DNA of 64,000 bases from contig JAIOJX010000032.1 in NCBI GenBank assembly GCA_022376925.1, forward strand, positions 99,750,794 through 99,814,793, written 5' to 3'. The notes beneath the pieces were generated by a model, which was not told the DNA's origin, did no database searches, and was given only the letters and a program-made list of their open reading frames with translations. The position numbers were made by a program, and so were the translations under genes. Within the stretch, counting starts at the first letter, position 1, and every line of letters starts with the position of its first letter. This stretch comes from Tragulus kanchil (taxonomy: Eukaryota; Chordata; Mammalia; Artiodactyla; Tragulidae). This document shows, one piece after another, positions 34,602 to 45,633 of the stretch.

Positions 34602-35294
34602 CTTTTTAATTAGAAATCTAGCATTCTATTCATAATAAGTCAAACAAGTAGAATCAAAACTTCACAATTTATTTAGGCAAAAACTTCTCTAAGTTTTCTA
34701 AAATATATATAATATATATATAGTATGTATAAAAAAGCTTTTCTAGTACCCTTGATAAAAGCTTGAGGTAGAACATGAAAAAAGAAGAAATGGAGACATT
34801 AGAAAAGATAATCTAAATGAAATGGGAACTCCGAATATAAAATTGAAAAAGTGAAACTAGATAAAAGTAAAAGATTGTCATATAGTCCAGCTGTTTCTAA
34901 ACATGACTACTGACTAGAAACATATTTGGAGCTCTGGAGAAAAAAAGCAACACCTGGACATTTGTAGTTTTCAAAAAAATTCAAGATAATTCTGATATGC
35001 ACATGGCTTTTAAAAAGTGATTATAGGTTTTCTATTAGATTGTAGTTTTAATGATATAGAGTTCTGTAATTTTTCTGTTCACCAATCATGATACAATGGT
35101 ATTATGTGAGTAATAGTTACATAATGACAATAGTAAAAGATGTTTATTAATTTTCATAATCAATAGCCAGACAAAAAAATAAAAGATAATTACAATTACA
35201 GGCCATAATGGGAACATGAGTAGCTTAACAGTATAAAATAGTTGCATACAGTCTGGGGGTGCAGGCAGTGAGGAAGTCAGTTCGTCCACCCAGC
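34602..35294. other. AT-rich stretch with possible MER5-like DNA element
   Basis: At about 34885-34995 the words 'agctgtttctaaacatgact', 'ttggagctctggagaaaa' and 'caagataattctgatatgca' resemble a MER5A-type hAT remnant. An AT dinucleotide-rich patch lies at 34700-34722. No gene is visible. Confidence 0.4.
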
Positions 35295-35545
35295 CTGTCT
35301 AGGTCTTTGGGGTGGTGCATTTCATCCATTTACCTTTAAGGTAGTTATCAATATGTATGATCCTATTATCTTTTTCTTCATTGTTTTGGGTTTATTTTCT
35401 GTAGCTCTTTTCCTTCTCTTACATTTCCTGCCTAGAGATGTTCCTTTTCGCATTTGTTGTAAATCTGCTTTACTTCTGGTGTAGTCTCTTAACTTTTCTG
35501 TGTCTGGAAAGCTTTTGATTTTTCTATCAAATCTGAAGGGCATCA
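35295..35545 (-). repeat. L1 LINE fragment, antisense
   Basis: Landmarks 'atttacctttaaggtagtta', 'tcctgcctagagatgttcct' and 'gaaagcttttgatttttcta' match an antisense L1 segment common in mammals. The 73-codon minus frame is inside it. Confidence 0.7.
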
Positions 35546-35872
35546 GTACTTGTTTAATTAATACCTCAGTGACTGGATGGATGGTGGATGGGTGAGTGAA
35601 TGATACATGAATAAGTTATGTTAGTTGCCTGTAATCATAAAATTAGATTGCTGAAATAAATACAGAAATTCTGATTTCCAGACCTGTATTGGGTTCCCAT
35701 GTAGAAGAAGAAGAAGGCAAGGATTGTCTCAAGATATCTTTTCTATATTGATAGAAACAGATGCAGTGTGTTCTGCCATGTACCAGGTAGTCTAAGAGAA
35801 AGCTTCTATTTAAACTGCAATCACTAGAGACCCCTAAAGTGGAGTTAATACCTAGGTTAGAAATTAAGTAGG

Positions 35873-36157
35873 GGGCTTCCCTGATGGTCCAGTGGGTAAA
35901 GAGTCTGCCCTGCAGTGCAAGGGGCACCGGTTCCATCCCTGGCACAAGAAGATTCCACATGCCGCAGAGGAGCTGGGCTGGTGTGTCCAATTAAGACCCA
36001 GCACTCTAAACCGCATGTGCCCAGAGCCAGCGTTCTGCAACGGGAGAGGCCACTGCGATGGGAGGCCCACACAGGCCAAAGAATTAAGATGGACAGTTAT
36101 AAATAAATGAAGGACCAATAGAAAAAAAAGGCCAAAAAAAAAAAAGAATAGCCATTG
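35873..36157 (+). mobile_element. CHR-2-like SINE, short form, 15-bp TSD
   Basis: A complete sense copy: 'ggcttccctgatggtccagt', a B-box region near 35927, body ending 'aaggaccaatagaaaaaaaa' and an A-rich tail. A perfect 15-bp target-site duplication, tagaaattaagtagg, lies at 35858-35872 and 36158-36172. It has no G/C-rich tail. ORFs on both strands (up to 115 codons) are by-products. Confidence 0.93.
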
Positions 36158-36296
36158 TAGAAATTAAGTAGGAAAGACCTTGTTCTGAAGTGATTTGATT
36201 TATTCTATGCATTTTAATATATTTTGGGATAAATTCCTAAATGCAGAGATAATTCTCGATAAGTTCTTAAATATTTAATGCCAGTAATGAAATGAT

Positions 36297-36482
36297 TACT
36301 TTGCTAGTGGTTCAGACAGTAAATAATCCACCTGCAATGCGGGAGACCTGGGTTCAATCCCTGAGTTGGGAAAACTCCCTAGAGAGGGAATGGCTACCTA
36401 GTGCAGTATTCTTGCCTGGAGAATTCCATGGCTTATCCATGGGTTATCAAGAGTCAAGCATGACTGAGCAACTTTCACATTC
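36297..36482 (+). mobile_element. Bov-tA SINE
   Basis: The head 'cagacagtaaataatccacc', B-box-like 'gggttcaatccctgag', then an A monomer ending 'catgactgagcaactttcac'. The short target-site duplication aatgaaat (with one mismatch beyond) is at 36286-36293 and 36483-36490. Confidence 0.85.
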
Positions 36483-36593
36483 AATGAAATCATGTGCTGG
36501 GAAAGCTTGAAGGAAGAGGGAAAAAGAGGGTAACAGAGGATGAAATGGTTGGATGGTATCACAAATTCAATGGATATGAACTTGGGCAAACTC

Positions 36594-36686
36594 TAGGGGG
36601 TAGTGAGGGACAGGGAAGACTGGCATGCTGCAGTCCATGGGGTTGCAGAGTCAGAGATGACTTGTTAACTGAACAACAACATCAAG
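36594..36686 (+). mobile_element. BovB/Bov-A 3' end fragment
   Basis: It carries 'gacagggaagactggcatgc', 'gcagtccatggggttgcaga' and 'agatgacttgttaactgaac', matching the shared 3' end of BovB and Bov-A. It is short and 5'-truncated. Confidence 0.75.
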
Positions 36687-37290
36687 TGAAATCATCATTA
36701 CATCAAGTGAAATGTAATAGGAAATGCCTACTTGGTGTTGATATTCCCTCTTGGATTCCTCGGAATTTGAATAGGGATAAAATTTTTTAGCTTACAATTC
36801 TTGGGCTTTAGTTCAATATTTATTTCAATTTCAGTGTAGACCTACACCCACTAACTAGTTTATGGCAATGAATGCTGGCATCTTTATCTAACAACACAGT
36901 GGATGATTTTAATGCAAATGATGCAACTGTATTTAGGTAAGATATTCCAGTAGATGTCAGTATATTAATTTTATAAATAAATGCAATTTCCTGCACCCCG
37001 AGCCTGCTGTGTGGCCATGGGTAGGTCAGATGACTTTTCTCAGCTCTACTGATCCTAAGCTTTATATTTACGTTTATTTTGCATAATTGAACTCTGAAAG
37101 TGTTATATGCCTATTTGTCTACAAAATAAGATCCAACTTGATAGAATTCAATAAATAATTTGAACATTTACTGTATTCTATTCACCATGGTAAATTCCAG
37201 TATATAATGGTGAATGCATATGATATTTGTTCAATGAATGCTCACCTGTTCATTTATCCAACACATAGTCATTGTTCAGCATTATGAGTA
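36687..37290. other. Unique non-coding stretch
   Basis: No recognised element or gene is visible. The stretch is AT-rich with several ATAAATAA words. Confidence 0.5.
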
Positions 37291-38060
37291 TATAACTGAC
37301 TGGATTAGATTCGCAGGGTTGCTGGAACAAATTACCATGAACTTGGTGGCTTAAAACAATGGGTATTGGGCTTCCCTGGTGGTCCAGTGGGTAAGGACAC
37401 CGCCTTGCAGTGCAAGGGGCGCCGGTTCGATCCCTGGCCTGGGAAGATCCCATGTGCTGCGGAGCAGCTGGACCGATGTGTTCAACTACCGAGCCGGAGC
37501 TCTGGAGCACCTGTGCCCAGAGCCGGTGCTCTGCGACAATAGAGGCCACTGTGATGGGAGGCCTACACAGGCCAAAGAACAAAGATGGATGAAAATAGAT
37601 AAATGAAAGACCAATAGAAATGGCCCATCCGCTCCCTCCTTCCCCACCCCACTCCCCTCCCCACCCCAGCCCCCAAAATAAATAAAACAGACAAACAAAC
37701 AAACAAAGATGGGTATTTATTTTCTCATAGTTCAGGAAGCCAAAAGTTCAAAATCAATGTGTGTTTAGGGAAATATCTGTTCCTTACCTCTTCCAGTTCC
37801 TTGTGACTGCAGTCATCCCTTGGCTGTGGCCACAACATTCCAATCTGCCTGTGTGATCACACTGTCTCCTCCTCTTCTCTGTCTCTTCTCTACATATGTC
37901 TTATAAGGACACTTGTAATTGGATTTAGGAGCCATTTGTATAATCCGGGATTGTCTTCTTATCTCAAGATCCTAACTTGAATACCAAGACTACAAAAATT
38001 CTTTCCAAATAAGGCCACATTCACAGATTCCTGGGATTAGGATGTGGACATATATTTTGG
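37291..38060 (+). repeat. Ancient mammalian interspersed repeat, split by a SINE
   Basis: The words 'gctggaacaaattaccatga', 'ttggtggcttaaaacaatgg' | SINE | 'tttctcatagttcaggaagc', 'tcaagatcctaacttgaata' and 'gggattaggatgtggacata' follow a common old mammalian repeat. I know the pattern but not the family name with certainty. It hosts the SINE at 37368-37708. Confidence 0.7.
37368..37708 (+). mobile_element. CHR-2-like SINE, long form with C-rich tail
   Basis: A full-length sense copy: 'ggcttccctggtggtccagt', 'gccggttcgatccctggcct', body, 'gaccaatagaaatggccc', a C-rich tract at 37621-37675, then an (AAAC)n-like tail. The 9-bp target-site duplication atgggtatt is at 37359-37367 and 37709-37717. 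It is among the least diverged copies. ORFs of up to 150 codons on the minus strand are artefacts of its high GC content. Confidence 0.92.
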
Positions 38061-38089
38061 GGAGATATCATTCAATCTACTGCAGTGAC

Positions 38090-39200
38090 CAAACATAAAA
38101 ACAACAAGCAAACAGTATTATTTCTTTGCCCTCATGGAGTTTGTAGTCTACTTGGGGAAATGGACATTAAGTCAAGACATAATTATAAAACATGTTATAG
38201 ATAGCTATAAGTAGTAATTGTATATTGTAATTAGGTCTATGGAGGGAAATTATAGGGTACCTAGAAACAGTTTAACCAGGGACATTATTAAGGATGGGGG
38301 TCAGGTCAGATCTCTGAACAAGTTACATTTAAGCTGACCTTCAATGACTGTGTAGGAGTTGGGGAATGGGAAGAGGCTGTCAGATTGGGAGAGACAATTC
38401 CAACAAACAAAGCATTAGTTACCAAGGCCCTGAGATGCGGATTTGTGAATAAAATGATGTGAAAGAAGGCTGTTGTAGCTGGAGTGTACTGAGCAGGGGA
38501 GAGTGGAGGATGGTGAATCTGGGTCAGATCAGGGAGGGCCTGGAGAGCTTTTATCAGGACTTATGGAAACCTAAGTACAATGAGGAGCTATTGATGTATT
38601 TTAAGTTTTATTGATTTATTTATTTTTGGCTATTCTCGGTTTTCACTGCTGCTGCAGGCTCTTCTCTAGCTGCAGGGAATGGGGGCTACTCTCTAGTGGA
38701 GGTGAGCAGGTTTCTTATTGCGGTGACTTCTCTTGCAGTGGAACTCGGGTCCTAGAGCACATGGGCTTCAATAGTTGTGGCACATGGTCTCAATAGTTAC
38801 AGCTCTGACGCTCTAGAGCACAGGCTCCATAGTTGTGGCTCACGGGTTTAGTTGCTTCACAGCATGTGGGATCCTCCCGGATCAGGGATCCAACCCATGT
38901 CTCCTGTCTTGGCAGGGAAACTCTTTACCACTGAGCTATTGGGGAAGCGACTATTGATGTATTTTAAATGGAGGATTTGAATTGACTTTTTAAATGTTAC
39001 TGCAGCTAATATTTGGAATTTGTATCCTAGGGAAGCAAGATTAAAATCAGGAGAAAAGGAAATTCTACATAAGAGGTGACTATAGCTCTGGTCCAGGGTG
39101 ATAGCAGGAGAGATGAGGGAAGTGAATGAATTAGAGTTACACATGGCAGGTAGAGCTCACATGGGTTGGAGAAGGACTAACTATGCATAAATGGGGCAGG
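38090..39200 (+). repeat. Ancient mammalian interspersed repeat, split by CHR-2
   Basis: The text 'catggagtttgtagtctact', 'caaggccctgagatgcggat', 'gggagggcctggagagcttt' and, after the SINE, 'ctattgatgtattttaaatg' belongs to a common old repeat of uncertain family. A related stretch is at about 45770-46130. Confidence 0.5.
38605..38950 (-). mobile_element. CHR-2 SINE with 17-bp TSD
   Basis: The reverse complement of a classic CHR-2: 'tttttggctattctcggttt', 'gcagggaatgggggctactc', 'cagcatgtgggatcctcccg', 'ttaccactgagctattgggg'. A perfect 17-bp target-site duplication, ctattgatgtattttaa, is at 38588-38604 and 38951-38967. It is older and more decayed than the CHR-2-like copies nearby. The duplicate is at 39683-40028. 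Confidence 0.9.
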
Positions 39201-39682
39201 GGGAAGCTTTAAGGATGAATTTCAGTCAGTTGGAGGGACAGGCATTAAATAAATGACATTAGCAGACATTTGTTATAGATAGCTATAAGTAGTAATTGTA
39301 TATTGTAATTAGGTCTATGGAGGGAAATTATAGGGTACCTAGAAACAGTTTAACCAGGGACATTATTAAGGATGGGGGTCAGGTCAGATCTCTGAACAAG
39401 TTACATTTAAGCTGACCTTCAATGACTGTGTAGGAGTTGGGGAATGGGAAGAGGCTGTCAGATTGGGAGAGACAATTCCAACAAACAAAGCATTAGTTAC
39501 CAAGGCCCTGAGATGCGGATTTGTGAATAAAATGATGTGAAAGAAGGCTGTTGTAGCTGGAGTGTACTGAGCAGGGGAGAGTGGAGGATGGTGAATCTGG
39601 GTCAGATCAGGGAGGGCCTGGAGAGCTTTTATCAGGACTTATGGAAACCTAAGTACAATGAGGAGCTATTGATGTATTTTAA

Positions 39683-40028
39683 GTTTTATTGATTTATTTA
39701 TTTTTGGCTATTCTCGGTTTTCACTGCTGCTGCAGGCTCTTCTCTAGCTGCAGGGAATGGGGGCTACTCTCTAGTGGAGGTGAGCAGGTTTCTTATTGCG
39801 GTGACTTCTCTTGCAGTGGAACTCGGGTCCTAGAGCACATGGGCTTCAATAGTTGTGGCACATGGTCTCAATAGTTACAGCTCTGACGCTCTAGAGCACA
39901 GGCTCCATAGTTGTGGCTCACGGGTTTAGTTGCTTCACAGCATGTGGGATCCTCCCGGATCAGGGATCCAACCCATGTCTCCTGTCTTGGCAGGGAAACT
40001 CTTTACCACTGAGCTATTGGGGAAGCGA
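39683..40028 (-). mobile_element. CHR-2 SINE (copy in duplication 11)
   Basis: A second representation of 38605-38950 with the same 17-bp TSD. It is probably the same locus. Confidence 0.9.
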
Positions 40029-40608
40029 CTATTGATGTATTTTAAATGGAGGATTTGAATTGACTTTTTAAATGTTACTGCAGCTAATATTTGGAATTTG
40101 TATCCTAGGGAAGCAAGATTAAAATCAGGAGAAAAGGAAATTCTACATAAGAGGTGACTATAGCTCTGGTCCAGGGTGATAGCAGGAGAGATGAGGGAAG
40201 TGAATGAATTAGAGTTACACATGGCAGGTAGAGCTCACATGGGTTGGAGAAGGACTAACTATGCATAAATGGGGCAGGGGGAAGCTTTAAGGATGAATTT
40301 CAGTCAGTTGGAGGGACAGGCATTAAATAAATGACCATAATAGAGGGATTCATAAGGTGGTTCAATAATACAGATGAGAAAACTTGTGATAGTGCCTGGA
40401 ACATGGTGGGGATGAGATGAGTAGAAGGCCAAAGTTTGAATCGGGTTTCAAAAACTGTTAGGCAAGGGGTGGAAAAGAGCATTTCATATAGAGGAGCAGC
40501 ACAAGGAAGAATACCCAGAGATACAAAGGTACATGATGTGTTCAGGGAGCAAGGAGGATCCCTTGGAGGGCAGCATGCAAGTGAATGTTTGTGTTCCCAA
40601 CTGCATCT

Positions 40609-40943
40609 CTCTTTTTTTTTTTTTTAAGATTTATTTATTTATTTACTTTGGGCGAGGGTCGGGTTGGGGAGGGAGGGGAGTGGGCGGGCCACTTCTATTG
40701 GTCTTTCATTTCTCTATTTTCATTTGTCTTCGTTCTTTGGCTCCTGTGGGCCTCCCATTGCAGTGGCGTCTGTCGTTGCAGAGCACCAGCTCTGGGTGCA
40801 TGCGCTCCAAAGCTCCGGCTCGGTGATTCGACACATCAGTCCAGCCGCTCCCCGGCACGTGGGATCTTCCCAGGCCAGGGATCGAACCAGTGCCCCCTGC
40901 ACTGCAAGGCGGTGTCCTTACCCACTGGACCACCAGGGGAAGC
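40609..40943 (-). mobile_element. CHR-2-like SINE, long form, 13-bp TSD
   Basis: A complete minus-strand copy. The plus strand begins with a T-run (40611-40625) and a G-rich tract (40650-40689); the sense 5' end is at 40943. A perfect 13-bp target-site duplication, cccaactgcatct, is at 40596-40608 and 40944-40956. The 160-codon ORF here has low-complexity C/G-rich repeat content and is not a gene. Confidence 0.93.
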
Positions 40944-41695
40944 CCCAACTGCATCTTTTAATATTTACTCCTTTGGGAAAAGTAGTACCTTGATTTTTTC
41001 TATGAAATGTCTGTCCTACTGTAAACCCATTTGTACTGAATGTGATGACCTTAGACAGCACCAGTAAACCAGCCACTACAGACTCACATGTTCTTAAACT
41101 GTGCAAACATTATGGCTGAGCTAATCCAGATATGAAAGTTGCCCAATGACTGTTGCTTTTTTAAGAATTTGGCAGGAAATGTTAACTTTATTCTGGAAGT
41201 AACATCATGTGGCAATGATAGACTTGTTTAGTTTTTATTTTAAGTGAATACTCAAGATGTCAGGCTCTTTTATTCTCAGTGTACATAAGTAGGGTGGTTG
41301 GGTAGGGGTGTTATGCAAGAAAAGTAGGGACGGAGTGGAAGGAAATACCTGAAGTCACAGTGGTTTTGATACATTACTCAAAAGATGTTTTTAAGGCTTC
41401 TTTTTCATTCTCAGTGATGTAGCATGGAAGGATGATGAGTAGAAGGCCAAAAGTTTGGAATCGGAGAAAACTTGTGATAGTGCCTGAACATGGTGGGGAT
41501 GAGATGAGTAGAAGGCCAAAGTTTGAATCGGGTTTCAAAAACTGTTAGGCAAGGGGTGGAAAAGAGCATTTCATATAGAGGAGCAGCACAAGGAAGAATA
41601 CCCAGAGATACAAAGGTACATGATGTGTTCAGGGAGCAAGGAGGATCCCTTGGAGGGCAGCATGCAAGTGAATGTTTGTGTTCCCAACTGCATCT

Positions 41696-42030
41696 CTCTT
41701 TTTTTTTTTTTTAAGATTTATTTATTTATTTACTTTGGGCGAGGGTCGGGTTGGGGAGGGAGGGGAGTGGGCGGGCCACTTCTATTGGTCTTTCATTTCT
41801 CTATTTTCATTTGTCTTCGTTCTTTGGCTCCTGTGGGCCTCCCATTGCAGTGGCGTCTGTCGTTGCAGAGCACCAGCTCTGGGTGCATGCGCTCCAAAGC
41901 TCCGGCTCGGTGATTCGACACATCAGTCCAGCCGCTCCCCGGCACGTGGGATCTTCCCAGGCCAGGGATCGAACCAGTGCCCCCTGCACTGCAAGGCGGT
42001 GTCCTTACCCACTGGACCACCAGGGGAAGC
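41696..42030 (-). mobile_element. CHR-2-like SINE (copy in duplication 12)
   Basis: A second representation of 40609-40943 with the same TSD. It is probably the same locus. Confidence 0.9.
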
Positions 42031-42468
42031 CCCAACTGCATCTTTTAATATTTACTCCTTTGGGAAAAGTAGTACCTTGATTTTTTCTATGAAATGTCTG
42101 TCCTACTGTAAACCCATTTGTACTGAATGTGATGACCTTAGACAGCACCAGTAAACCAGCCACTACAGACTCACATGTTCTTAAACTGTGCAAACATTAT
42201 GGCTGAGCTAATCCAGATATGAAAGTTGCCCAATGACTGTTGCTTTTTTAAGAATTTGGCAGGAAATGTTAACTTTATTCTGGAAGTAACATCATGTGGC
42301 AATGATAGACTTGTTTAGTTTTTATTTTAAGTGAATACTCAAGATGTCAGGCTCTTTTATTCTCAGTGTACATAAGTAGGGTGGTTGGGTAGGGGTGTTA
42401 TGCAAGAAAAAGTAGGGGACGGAGTGGAAGGAAATACCTGAAGTCACAGTGGTTTTGATACATTACTC

Positions 42469-42769
42469 TGCCTTCTTTCTGCTATTAGAATGATGAGTAC
42501 ATCACAGATTCAACTCTTTCCCTCAAATGTTCAAAGCATTCTGATAGTTTCCTTTCACCTGTATCAGTAGTTTCCAGAATAGTTTCCATTGGTTCTCATG
42601 TGGCAAATGACATTCACAGAGGTGGCAGTCTTCCACAGGTTAAGGCACAGATCATGGATACTTCTGGGCATGCCAGCTGTGTTTCTACCCTTTATCTCCC
42701 ATGCAAGAAAACCTTTTGATAGGGACAGAGTAGAATAGGTAGGTGGTTGTAGAGTCCTAGTATGGGATG
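42469..42769. other. Unique stretch upstream of the LTR
   Basis: No repeat family can be named with confidence. The left LTR boundary may fall in this interval. Confidence 0.4.
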
Positions 42770-43150
42770 GTAGGTAGAAGGGAAACACCTGAGAAAGGTT
42801 GGGAGGCCAGTGAGTTGACGATAACTCAGGAGAGCTGGTCCTTGTTCAGTAAAACAGGCTCGACTGGGTATAAACAGCTGATGAAGGAGGAGCTGGCGAA
42901 GAAGCAACCAATGATGTATGTCCTGCATCTGCATCTATTTGAGGGGGGCAGTCTTCTACCATCCTATACATACTGCTGCCCACTCAGAGGAGAGCAGAGC
43001 AGAGCTTTCCTGCCTGCCCACTTGCACCTCTTACAAGTACCCTATCCTAATAAATCCACTTCTTGCCTATAACTCTGGCTCTCACTGAATTCCTTCTGCA
43101 TTGAGGCATGAAGAACCTGAGCCTCAGAGGGTCCAGACATTGGGTGAGTG
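42770..43150 (+). repeat. Probable ERV LTR (solo, boundaries uncertain)
   Basis: The order of signals suits an LTR in sense orientation: CCAAT at 42908-42912, a TATA-like tataca at 42965-42970 and AATAAA at 43049-43054. These are followed by the U5-like words 'ctggctctcactgaattcct' and 'catgaagaacctgagcctca'. Such text is typical of ruminant endogenous retrovirus LTRs. I see no adjoining gag, pol or env frame, so a solo LTR is likeliest. No target-site duplication was identified. Confidence 0.6.
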
Positions 43151-43430
43151 CTGGATTAAGTCCCGGTCACGTGGGTTCGAGTCCCAGACAGGGTTTTGGC
43201 CAGGATTGAGTCCTGACTACGTGGATTCACATCCCAAGCAGGATTTTGGCTGGGGTTAAGCCTTAGTCACGTGGGTTTGAGTCCCAAACCAGGTTTTGGC
43301 TAGGTTCAAACCCCAGTCACGTGGGTTCAAGTCCCAAACAGGGTTTTGGCTAGAATTCAAGCTCCAGCCACGTGGGTTCAAGTCCCAAGCAGGGTTTGAT
43401 CAGGTCTGGGCCCTGGGTTTAAGTCTCAAA
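43150..43430 (+). repeat. 50-bp tandem array (about five units)
   Basis: The ACGTGG core occurs at 43169, 43219, 43269, 43319 and 43370, a 50/50/50/51 bp period, with degenerate half units at both ends. Each unit has the plan (t/c)CACGTGGGTTCGAGTCCC, then a C/A-rich spacer, then 'gggttttggct'. The array directly follows the LTR and is probably its U5 or leader extension. Confidence 0.9.
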
Positions 43431-43778
43431 TCGAAGTCAAACCCTTTCACTTTGGGAATGCAAGAGCATAGAGTGACCTTTTTATAGGGATAACCTTGAA
43501 TCCCATGTGTTTTAATGTAACACCCAAGTAAATGTTTGCAGATATAAGGAATTTCATGATCAATGATAATTGACTTTTGAGAAAAGAAGCTCATTCAAAT
43601 GGGGGAAAAAAAAATCTACCAATGTCTTAATGCTTATCATGCTTAGCATAGCAAGGGCATTTTTAAGGGACTGAATATTAGAATTGGCAAGGGTGTTACC
43701 AAAGCTTTTCATGACTATACGCTGGAATGTGGGTGCTTATCCCGAGAGTCACTTTTCTAGAGATGAATGAGTAAACCA

Positions 43779-43793
43779 GAGAGAGAGAGAGAG
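43779..43793. repeat. GA microsatellite
   Basis: A short (GA)n run of about seven units is duplicated at about 44886-44900. Confidence 0.85.
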
Positions 43794-43924
43794 CGCTGTG
43801 TGTAAATTAATGTTTACTATTGCAGCCTCTACATATTGATAGCCACTGATTTATTGAATCACCATATACCAAGTTGAATGACAAACATTTACAAACATTA
43901 TTTAATAATTAAAATAGATACTAG

Positions 43925-44040
43925 ACTCATCAATCTGCATTTTATAGGACAGGTAAGTGCAATTTACAGGAGAGTTAAAGAATGCACCCAAATTCAAATC
44001 CGTGTAGCATCAGAACTGATGTTAGAAAGGAAGCTCTAGT
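43925..44040 (-). repeat. MIR SINE fragment
   Basis: A reverse-complement MIR-like order is present: 'gcattttataggacaggtaa', 'gttaaagaatgcacccaaat', 'tagcatcagaactgatgtta'. The duplicate is at about 45032-45147. Confidence 0.5.
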
Positions 44041-44284
44041 TTAAAATTGTATGATCTTAATCACTATTCATGTTTTATTTTATATTTATAAACACAATAA
44101 AACTGCTACCTGGGGCATGTATAGAAGAGACTATGTTTCTCATCACACTTGGAGATATCCCTTAGAGAATAGCAATGGCTAACAAAGGCTTTCCACCATG
44201 TTTTTTTCTCCCCAAGGCACAGAAAGGCAGACAGAAACCATGGAGAACTTGCCTTGGCATCCTTTGACAAAATTCCACAAACCA

Positions 44285-44425
44285 TACTCCTACCTTTCTT
44301 CCTCCTTTCTTTCTTTCCTCCCTCATTCCTTCCCTCCCTTCCCTCCATCCCTCGCACTCCTTTCTCCTCCCATCCAACCCTTTCCATCCCCTCCCTCCCT
44401 GCCTTCCTTCCTCCCTTCCTTTTCC
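44285..44425. repeat. Polypyrimidine (CCTT/CCCT)n tract
   Basis: About 140 bases almost purely C and T on the plus strand, built from cctt, ccct and cctcc words. Reading frames through it (S/F/P-rich on one strand, E/G/R/K-rich on the other) are low complexity and not genes. The duplicate is at about 45392-45533. Confidence 0.9.
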
Positions 44426-45633
44426 TCTGTCATCCATTCTCCTGTCTCTTCATAACTCCCAGTTAGATAGTGATCTAAGCATTCTTAATTATAAGGTGTT
44501 CCCGTCTCTTTATAAAGTGTTCCTTTTTTTACCTCATGTTTCCAATCCTGATCCCAGTGACAGTGATACATCTCTTCTCGTCGTCCTTTTATAGGGATAA
44601 CCTTGAATCCCATGTGTTTTAATGTAACACCCAAGTAAATGTTTGCAGATATAAGGAATTTCATGATCAATGATAATTGACTTTTGAGAAAAGAAGCTCA
44701 TTCAAATGGGGGAAAAAAAAATCTACCAATGTCTTAATGCTTATCATGCTTAGCATAGCAAGGGCATTTTTAAGGGACTGAATATTAGAATTGGCAAGGG
44801 TGTTACCAAAGCTTTTCATGACTATACGCTGGAATGTGGGTGCTTATCCCGAGAGTCACTTTTCTAGAGATGAATGAGTAAACCAGAGAGAGAGAGAGAG
44901 CGCTGTGTGTAAATTAATGTTTACTATTGCAGCCTCTACATATTGATAGCCACTGATTTATTGAATCACCATATACCAAGTTGAATGACAAACATTTACA
45001 AACATTATTTAATAATTAAAATAGATACTAGACTCATCAATCTGCATTTTATAGGACAGGTAAGTGCAATTTACAGGAGAGTTAAAGAATGCACCCAAAT
45101 TCAAATCCGTGTAGCATCAGAACTGATGTTAGAAAGGAAGCTCTAGTTTAAAATTGTATGATCTTAATCACTATTCATGTTTTATTTTATATTTATAAAC
45201 ACAATAAAACTGCTACCTGGGGCATGTATAGAAGAGACTATGTTTCTCATCACACTTGGAGATATCCCTTAGAGAATAGCAATGGCTAACAAAGGCTTTC
45301 CACCATGTTTTTTTCTCCCCAAGGCACAGAAAGGCAGACAGAAACCATGGAGAACTTGCCTTGGCATCCTTTGACAAAATTCCACAAACCATACTCCTAC
45401 CTTTCTTCCTCCTTTCTTTCTTTCCTCCCTCATTCCTTCCCTCCCTTCCCTCCATCCCTCGCACTCCCTTTCTCCTCCCATCCAACCCTTTCCATCCCCT
45501 CCCTCCCTGCCTTCCTTCCTCCCTTCCTTTTCCTCTGTCATCCATTCTCCTGTCTCTTCATAACTCCCAGTTAGATAGTGATCTAAGCATTCTTAATTAT
45601 AAGGTGTTCCCGTCTCTTTATAAAGTGTTCCTT

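Larger units (their letters stand above)
38194..40335. repeat. Tandem direct duplication 11 (~1.06 kb x 2)
   Basis: Copy one is about 38194-39257 and copy two about 39272-40335. The 14-base filler is attagcagacattt. I noticed no differences between copies, and the spacing is a constant 1078. Each contains a complete CHR-2 SINE. Confidence 0.92.
40376..42468. repeat. Tandem direct duplication 12 (~1.00 kb x 2 plus filler)
   Basis: Copy one is about 40376-41379 and copy two about 41464-42468. The ~84-base filler at 41380-41463 ends with an error-bearing repeat of 'gatgagtagaaggccaaa'. Small differences are a dropped G near 40399/41487 and A/G runs near 41325/42410. Each contains one long-form CHR-2-like SINE. 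Confidence 0.9.
43479..45633. repeat. Tandem direct duplication 13 (~1.05 kb x 2)
   Basis: Copy one is about 43479-44526 and copy two about 44586-45633, with about 59 bases of filler. They differ by one C in the polypyrimidine tract (gcactcctttc versus gcactccctttc), which shifts the low-complexity ORFs. Spacing is 1107. Confidence 0.92.

Noticed and set aside
40585..41067. 160-codon plus-strand frame (and its twin at 41672-42154) as a possible protein
   Set aside because: It covers the GC-rich SINE at 40609-40943. The C/G-rich residues come from the SINE sequence, and the same kind of peptide recurs at 34190, 54054 and 55574.
43168..43190. tRNA gene suggested by a perfect B-box/T-arm word
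   Set aside because: There is no A-box at the right distance, no acceptor-stem pairing and no anticodon arm, and the word recurs at 50-bp spacing.
43150..43430. CRISPR-like array because of a regular ~50-bp period
   Set aside because: The repeats have no unique spacers, show gradual decay and lie next to an LTR in a mammalian genome. A minisatellite fits; a CRISPR does not.
42770..43430. Complete endogenous retrovirus
   Set aside because: No gag, pol or env frame and no second LTR were found nearby; only an LTR-like segment and its 3' array.
44106..44455. Low-complexity frames (E/G/R/K-rich on minus, S/F/P-rich on plus)
   Set aside because: They are translations of the polypyrimidine tract, and the frame changes with a single C between copies.
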